DNA from: Desulfuromonas sp.
GTDB taxonomy: Bacteria > Desulfobacterota > Desulfuromonadia > Desulfuromonadales > SZUA-401
Reading direction: 5' to 3'
Assembly: GCA_002869605.1 (NCBI GenBank)
Contig: PKUI01000047.1
Coordinates: forward strand, 1 to 10,230
Length of the DNA: 10,230 nt
Numbering within the stretch: position 1 is the stretch's first letter; every line of letters begins with the position of its first letter. The translations under genes were made by a program, and so were the position numbers. The notes below the pieces were generated by a model. The model made no database searches. It had not been told where the DNA came from and saw only the letters and a list, made by a program, of their open reading frames with translations. This document shows positions 6,416-10,230 of the stretch, one piece after another.

Positions 6416-7678
6416 TCACGACAAGCATTTTCTAGCCGCCACCCTTTGCAGAACCCGCAAACGCCTCAGCATCTCTGCAATCGACACTTGCAGAGGCAGG
6501 CCGATCTGGCGCGCAACCATCTGCGGCTCATGTGATCGCGGCCAGCGCGCCTCAAGGGCATGTAGCAGCTGAACAGTGCGCAACGCATCAAACCAGGCAT
6601 GAAAGCCTCTAAAAAACGTCTCCTCGCTACGATAATTGTGACGCAAGCGCTCCCAGGCCGTGACCAGGCCGAGCCGCTCGAGATAGTCGGCTAACAGTAG
6701 ATCGCGCTCTGCGGCGCATTGTAGCAGCGCCTCCCCGCTAAGCGCACGCGACCCTCTCGCCAGTACCAGCCAGTCACGCAACACCTGGAACACCTCAGGC
6801 GCATGAAAACGGACCGCCACCTCTCCCCCAAGTTGCCGCTCCATCACGCGCCCGGTACCGAACGGTGTCCTCCGCGAAACCCTTGCCGACGGGAACACCG
6901 TCGCGCCGCGCAAGGCCTCAACCCGAGAGGTCTTGGCGAGCTGCTGCAGGAAGTAAAAGTCTTCTCCCGCCTTACGCCGCCCCATGCCCCCCGCCTTGAC
7001 ATAGGCCTCGCCATTGCAGGCCAGCGCGCTGCCGATGGCATGGTAGGCGTACGGCGATCCCGCCTCCTGCAATCCAGCCACGAAGGCGCGCTGATAGAGC
7101 TCATAGCGTTCGATGGCGTCCTGCGCCTGCAGATCATCTGGCCGCCGATGGCAAAACGGCACCACGCAGCCGCCAGGCTGGCCGTCGGCGAAATGCTCGA
7201 CCAGAGCATCCAGGTAGCTGGAGGTTACGTAGGTATCCGCATCGAGGGACGCCAGAATCAGCTGGCGATAGTTGGCGCGAAAGCCCTGCAACACCAGGTC
7301 AAAACCGAGCTTGCGTGCCAGACCTACCCCGGCATCCCGAGCCGGCAGCGCCAGGCCGTCCGTATGCGCGTCGACCCAGGCCAGAGGCACCCACGGTTTT
7401 TCCCGGCTCCGTTCCGCGAGGCGCCGCAGGTCTTTTCCGTTAAGCGGAACCAACTCCTCGTCAACCCGTTCGCTGCGATTGACGACCACCACCACGGCGA
7501 AGCAGCGACGCAGTTCTGGGGCACAGCCATCGAGTCTGTCGAGGGTGACAAACAGCTCATCCCCTTCGTTCAACGACGGGATAACCACCGCCCCGAGCGG
7601 TGCTTCGGGCAAAACCCCCTCCATGCGCCAGTCGCCAGCGACACCCCGCTTGGTCAGGTAGCCCTCCAGGTTCGGCAT
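6416..7678 (-). CDS. Family 2 glycosyltransferase (GT-A fold), substrate unknown
   Basis: This 420-residue protein has a GT-A nucleotide-sugar domain in its N-terminal two thirds: first strand VVIPSLNE (31-38), the DxD metal-binding motif in LDADTYV (145-151), and GEDFYFLQQL (238-247), typical of the catalytic ED region of GT2 enzymes. RRTPFGTGR (269-277) follows. The last ~130 residues look helical and Arg/Leu-rich, without clear membrane segments, so it is probably cytosolic or peripheral. Its ATG overlaps the miaA stop by one base (TGATG), so it is translationally coupled to miaA. Donor and acceptor cannot be read from the sequence; cell-surface polysaccharide or glycolipid assembly is the general expectation for this class. 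The PilZ gene downstream makes a link to exopolysaccharide conceivable, but that is inference only. Confidence 0.8.
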   Translation of the reverse strand: MPNLEGYLTKRGVAGDWRMEGVLPEAPLGAVVIPSLNEGDELFVTLDRLDGCAPELRRCFAVVVVVNRSERVDEELVPLNGKDLRRLAERSREKPWVPLAWVDAHTDGLALPARDAGVGLARKLGFDLVLQGFRANYRQLILASLDADTYVTSSYLDALVEHFADGQPGGCVVPFCHRRPDDLQAQDAIERYELYQRAFVAGLQEAGSPYAYHAIGSALACNGEAYVKAGGMGRRKAGEDFYFLQQLAKTSRVEALRGATVFPSARVSRRTPFGTGRVMERQLGGEVAVRFHAPEVFQVLRDWLVLARGSRALSGEALLQCAAERDLLLADYLERLGLVTAWERLRHNYRSEETFFRGFHAWFDALRTVQLLHALEARWPRSHEPQMVARQIGLPLQVSIAEMLRRLRVLQRVAARKCLS

Positions 7679-8610
7679 CAGGCACCCCCAACCTCAGAGC
7701 CAGCCACTCCTCGCCGCAGCAGGTCGCCATGCAGCTGCGCCAAGGGATCGCGCTCGCCGTCGAGCCAACAAATCGAAACACCCCGCCGCTCCATGCGCCG
7801 AAACCAGGTCTCCTGGCGCTTGGCAAACTGGTGGATGGCACTGCAGAGCTTCTGAAACATGTCGTTGCGATTGAGTTGACCCTGCAGGTGCTGCGCGACA
7901 AAGCGATACTCGAGACCGTAAAATTCCAGGTCCGGCCATGCCACCCCCTCGGCATGCAGCCGCGCAACCTCGTCAACCATCCCCTGTTCAAGCCGTTCTC
8001 GCAGGCGCGCGGTGATGCGCTGCCGTAGCAGCTCGCGGGGCCAGCGCAGCCCGTAGACCAAGGGGCGGACCTCCGGCAGAGGCGGCAGCTCGGCTTCAGC
8101 GGCAACGCTCCCCTCGGCAACCTCGATGGCACGCACCAGCCGCTCGCGATCCTCGAGGTCGGTACGGTTGTGCTGCCCGGGACGCACCTGCAACAGGCGA
8201 GCACGCAGCGCTTCATCGTCAAACCCGGCCAATTCGTCACGCAGGGCCCGGTTCTCGGGCACCTCAACCATGCGGTACCCTTGCAGCACCGCCTCCAGGT
8301 AGAGCCCGGTCCCTCCGACCAGCAACGGCATCCGCTGGCGACGCCAGACATCCTCGAAGGCTGCGTAGCAGTCGCGCTGAAAGGCAAACACGCTATAGTC
8401 GTCGCCGGCATCGGCGATGTCGATGAGATGGCAAGGTGTCTCGCCGTACTCATCGAGATCCTTACCGGTGCCGAGGTCCATTCCCCGAAAAACCTGGCGA
8501 GAATCAGCCGAGACCACCTCGCCGCCCAGCAGGCGTGCGGCGGCCACCCCGAGGCCGGTCTTGCCGGACGCCGTCGGGCCCAGTATCACAATAAGGTTAA
8601 TGTCGTTCAT
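7678..8610 (-). CDS. miaA: tRNA dimethylallyltransferase MiaA
   Basis: MiaA transfers a dimethylallyl group to N6 of adenosine-37 in tRNAs reading UNN codons. The 310-residue length is typical. The P-loop GPTASGKT is at 11-18, ADSRQVFRGMDLGTGK at 35-50, and GGTGLYLEAVL at 98-108. The C-terminal region has GLEYRF and the conserved IHQFAKRQETWFRR. After the DSRQ loop it reads GTGKDLDEY rather than the common GTAKP, a subtype I recall from spirochaetes and some other non-enteric bacteria. No strong ribosome binding site is seen, but the start is well placed ten residues before the P-loop. It begins 47 bp after the lipoprotein gene; that gap holds only a weak 5-bp hairpin, so read-through is likely. 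The usual enterobacterial partner hfq is absent. Confidence 0.93.
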   Translation of the reverse strand: MNDINLIVILGPTASGKTGLGVAAARLLGGEVVSADSRQVFRGMDLGTGKDLDEYGETPCHLIDIADAGDDYSVFAFQRDCYAAFEDVWRRQRMPLLVGGTGLYLEAVLQGYRMVEVPENRALRDELAGFDDEALRARLLQVRPGQHNRTDLEDRERLVRAIEVAEGSVAAEAELPPLPEVRPLVYGLRWPRELLRQRITARLRERLEQGMVDEVARLHAEGVAWPDLEFYGLEYRFVAQHLQGQLNRNDMFQKLCSAIHQFAKRQETWFRRMERRGVSICWLDGERDPLAQLHGDLLRRGVAGSEVGGA

Positions 8611-8657
8611 GGAATCACTACGGTTGAGTTAAAGGCACACACGCCTTGCAGACGTCC

Positions 8658-9167
8658 CTACTCCTTGGCCGCGGCACGGGGGATCAACCAGAAGTTCACG
8701 GCTCCACCATGATCCTCTCCGTCACCGCGCACGACCCCGTCGTAGGCAAAAGAAAAGGCCGCCACTGTCTCGGTGACAGGCACCTGCTCAGTAAAGTTCA
8801 CTTGCCAGTCCACGCCGAGAGGACGCCCGACGTCAAGGTCCCGAGTCATGACCACCCGAGAATCGCGATCGAGAAGCACCAGCTCGAGGTCGAGTTTTTT
8901 CAGGAAATCGTAGCTGAGCTGGTAGTGCTCGGAGAGCGTGACAACACCTGACAACGTCATGGAATCGCCCTCCCGGAGGTACTCGTAACGGATCGCCATA
9001 TCGAAGGTTTCCCAAAGACCGGTGCCGCGGTCGTCCGCAAGTGACACCCGATGCTCAGGTGCGACAAGCCTACCGCGATAACGCGCATCTCCCCCGAGAC
9101 AGGCCGCCACCATCGGCACTACAATAATCAACATCACACTCAGCCACCACAGCTTTTTCATTTTCAT
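8658..9167 (-). CDS. Putative lipoprotein, function unknown
   Basis: This 169-residue protein has a type II signal: basic MKMKK, a hydrophobic stretch (6-20) and a lipobox ending VAAC with C23 as the predicted lipidated residue. The mature ~147 residues are mostly predicted beta-strand with alternating hydrophobic residues, charged turns and no further cysteine. I do not recognise the family. GAGGTG four bases before the ATG supports the start; a second ATG two codons in is a minor alternative. The residues after Cys (LGGD) carry no Asp at +2, so outer-membrane sorting would be expected under E. coli rules, which may not apply here. It is the first gene of the miaA transcription unit, behind a sigma-70-like promoter, and is divergent from pcnB. 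Confidence 0.8.
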   Translation of the reverse strand: MKMKKLWWLSVMLIIVVPMVAACLGGDARYRGRLVAPEHRVSLADDRGTGLWETFDMAIRYEYLREGDSMTLSGVVTLSEHYQLSYDFLKKLDLELVLLDRDSRVVMTRDLDVGRPLGVDWQVNFTEQVPVTETVAAFSFAYDGVVRGDGEDHGGAVNFWLIPRAAAKE

Positions 9168-9237
9168 GATTCACCTCGCCTTGACCATGTCGGATAAGCC
9201 CGAGCTATCATCAGCCTAACAGACAACTTCCCTTTTG

Positions 9238-9266
9238 ATCATATTTTTGCTAGATTTGGCGCGCAA
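9238..9266 (-). promoter_or_regulatory. Sigma-70-like promoter for the lipoprotein-miaA unit
   Basis: The minus strand reads TTGCGC (9266-9261), a 17-bp spacer and TATGAT (9243-9238). The -10 matches the consensus at five of six bases and the -35 at the TTG plus the last C-rich positions only weakly. The predicted start is near 9231, leaving a ~64-nt leader. It lies in the 124-bp gap shared with divergent pcnB, for which I see no equally good promoter. Confidence 0.5.
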
Positions 9267-9291
9267 TTACAACCTCAAGAATGCGCATTAT

Positions 9292-10230
9292 ATGAATGAC
9301 ATGATTTCAACGGACCCCAAGACGATCACCCCGACCGTCCTGGCCCGCTCCAACCATAGTATCTCCCGCAAGCAGATCGATGCTGACTCGCTCAAGGTGC
9401 TGTACCGTCTCAATCGTAACGGGCACAAGGCTTACCTGGTCGGCGGCAGTGTACGCGACCTGCTGCTCGGCCGCCAACCAAAAGACTTCGACGTCGGCAC
9501 CGATGCCACTCCCGGGCAGGTGCGCAAGCTGTTCCGCAATTGCTTCCTGGTCGGCAGGCGTTTCCGCCTCGCGCATATCCGTTTCGGCAAAGAGAACCTG
9601 ATCGAGGTCGCCACCTTCCGCCGCCAGCCGGAACCGGGAGAACTCCCCGAAGACCCGGCCGACCACTTCGGCTTCGTCGAAAACGTCTTCGGCTCTCCGG
9701 CTGAGGACGCCTTCCGCCGCGACTTCACCATCAACGCGCTGTTTTACGACATCAATGACTTCAGCATTATTGATTACGTTGGCGGGCTCAAGGACCTCGA
9801 GGAGGGACGCATCCGGGTCATCGGTGACCCGCTGGTACGTTTTACCGAAGACCCGGTACGCATGCTCAGAGCGCTCGAATTTTCTGCCCGACTCGGCTTT
9901 TCCGTCGACGAAGCGACCCGCGAAGCGATCTACCAGCGCGCTCCGCTGATCGCCGAGGCAGCCCCGTCACGGCTGCGTGACGAGCTGATGGAGCTATTCC
10001 GCCACAAGGTCGGCGGCACGGTCCTGCGCGACGCCCAGGCGATGGGACTGCTGGCACCGCTGCTGGCCGGCTACCACGGCGAAGAGGCAACCTTTACCCT
10101 GCTCGACCAGTTTGATCAGCGCACCCGTAGAGGCAGCCCCCCCCCCGAAGAGCCGTTTGTACTGGCGGCCCTGTTCCTCGAAGAATTTGCCCGAAAATGT
10201 CCAATTGACGGTCAGCAGCATATCGGCGAG
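9292..10230 (+). CDS. pcnB: Poly(A) polymerase PcnB, partial (runs off window end)
   Basis: 313 codons of a class II nucleotidyltransferase are present, open to the last base. The catalytic head has GGSVRDLLLG (~51-60) and the metal-binding DFDVGTDA, then FRRDFTINALFYD and EDPVRMLRALEFSARLGF, all shared with CCA-adding enzymes. FLVGRRFRLAHI matches the poly(A)-polymerase-specific motif ([LIV][LIV]G[RK][RK]Fx...H[IV]) described to separate bacterial PAPs from CCA enzymes, so I call PcnB. It adds 3' A-tails that promote RNA decay. The start is the first of two close ATGs (9292, 9301); neither has a clear Shine-Dalgarno site. A four-codon reading frame (ATG 9281) ends in TGA overlapping the 9292 ATG. 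A ten-C run at 10137-10146 encodes Ser-Pro-Pro-Pro and leaves the frame intact. The C-terminal RNA-binding part lies beyond the window. Confidence 0.9.
   Translation, partial: MNDMISTDPKTITPTVLARSNHSISRKQIDADSLKVLYRLNRNGHKAYLVGGSVRDLLLGRQPKDFDVGTDATPGQVRKLFRNCFLVGRRFRLAHIRFGKENLIEVATFRRQPEPGELPEDPADHFGFVENVFGSPAEDAFRRDFTINALFYDINDFSIIDYVGGLKDLEEGRIRVIGDPLVRFTEDPVRMLRALEFSARLGFSVDEATREAIYQRAPLIAEAAPSRLRDELMELFRHKVGGTVLRDAQAMGLLAPLLAGYHGEEATFTLLDQFDQRTRRGSPPPEEPFVLAALFLEEFARKCPIDGQQHIGE
10137..10146. repeat. Homopolymer tract, 10 C inside pcnB
   Basis: Ten consecutive Cs read in frame as AGC CCC CCC CCC, giving Ser-Pro-Pro-Pro in the middle of PcnB. The frame continues normally (EEPFVLAALFL) afterwards, so the count as given is consistent with a functional gene. 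Confidence 0.95.

Noticed and set aside
6803..7855. Plus-strand open frame of 350 codons opposite the glycosyltransferase and miaA.
   Set aside because: It crosses the boundary of two genes with clear motifs on the minus strand and has no recognisable protein features of its own.
8632..8647. AAGGC/GCCTT hairpin between the lipoprotein gene and miaA as a terminator.
   Set aside because: The 5-bp stem is followed by only three Ts on the minus strand; too weak to divide the transcription unit with confidence.
9235..9263. TTGATC at 9235 as the -35 of a pcnB promoter.
   Set aside because: No acceptable -10 lies 16-18 bp downstream (the position falls in GGCGCG).

Overview
The window is GC-rich chromosomal DNA, most likely from a deltaproteobacterium of the Desulfuromonadia group (Geobacter/Desulfuromonas/Pelobacter-like). 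This assignment is inferred from gene content: a split glutamate synthase built from a class II glutaminase, a ferredoxin-bearing FMN subunit and a GXGXG-FAD-ferredoxin fusion; a PcnB-type poly(A) polymerase; a MiaA of the GTGKD subtype; and a PilZ protein. No 16S or other phylogenetic marker is present.

Layout. Positions 6-404 hold a non-coding repeat element with long imperfect terminal inverted repeats, each folding into a perfect hairpin, plus further internal hairpins. Next comes a rho-independent terminator (463-497) that closes the minus-strand glutamate synthase operon. The operon reads right to left: glutaminase subunit (5631-4525), FMN/Fe-S synthase subunit (4537-2894), and GXGXG + NAD(P)H/FAD + two-cluster ferredoxin fusion (2882-570). 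The genes overlap or are nearly contiguous, and each has a clear Shine-Dalgarno site. Upstream of the operon lies a near-consensus sigma-54 promoter (5683-5699) and two dyads sharing ATGT/ACAT half-sites, which suggests nitrogen-responsive, activator-dependent expression.

The second block, also on the minus strand, is lipoprotein (9167-8658), miaA (8610-7678), a family 2 glycosyltransferase (7678-6416, overlapping miaA by one base) and a PilZ-domain protein (6339-5965), ending at a strong terminator (5913-5940). A sigma-70-like promoter (9238-9266) precedes it. On the plus strand, diverging from this block, pcnB begins at 9292 and runs off the window end.

The glutamate synthase genes should form one enzyme: the glutaminase releases ammonia from glutamine, the FMN subunit makes glutamate from 2-oxoglutarate, and the fusion protein brings electrons from NAD(P)H through FAD and Fe-S clusters. 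MiaA and PcnB act on RNA. The glycosyltransferase and the PilZ protein have no visible link to that beyond sharing the transcription unit.

The points most worth following up are the hairpin-capped repeat element, whose paired arms show three compensatory base-pair changes; the sigma-54/dyad control region of the glt operon; and two long G/C homopolymers (11 and 10 bases) inside conserved enzyme genes. I found no CRISPR array, transposase, phage gene, rRNA or tRNA, and no clearly new multi-gene system.
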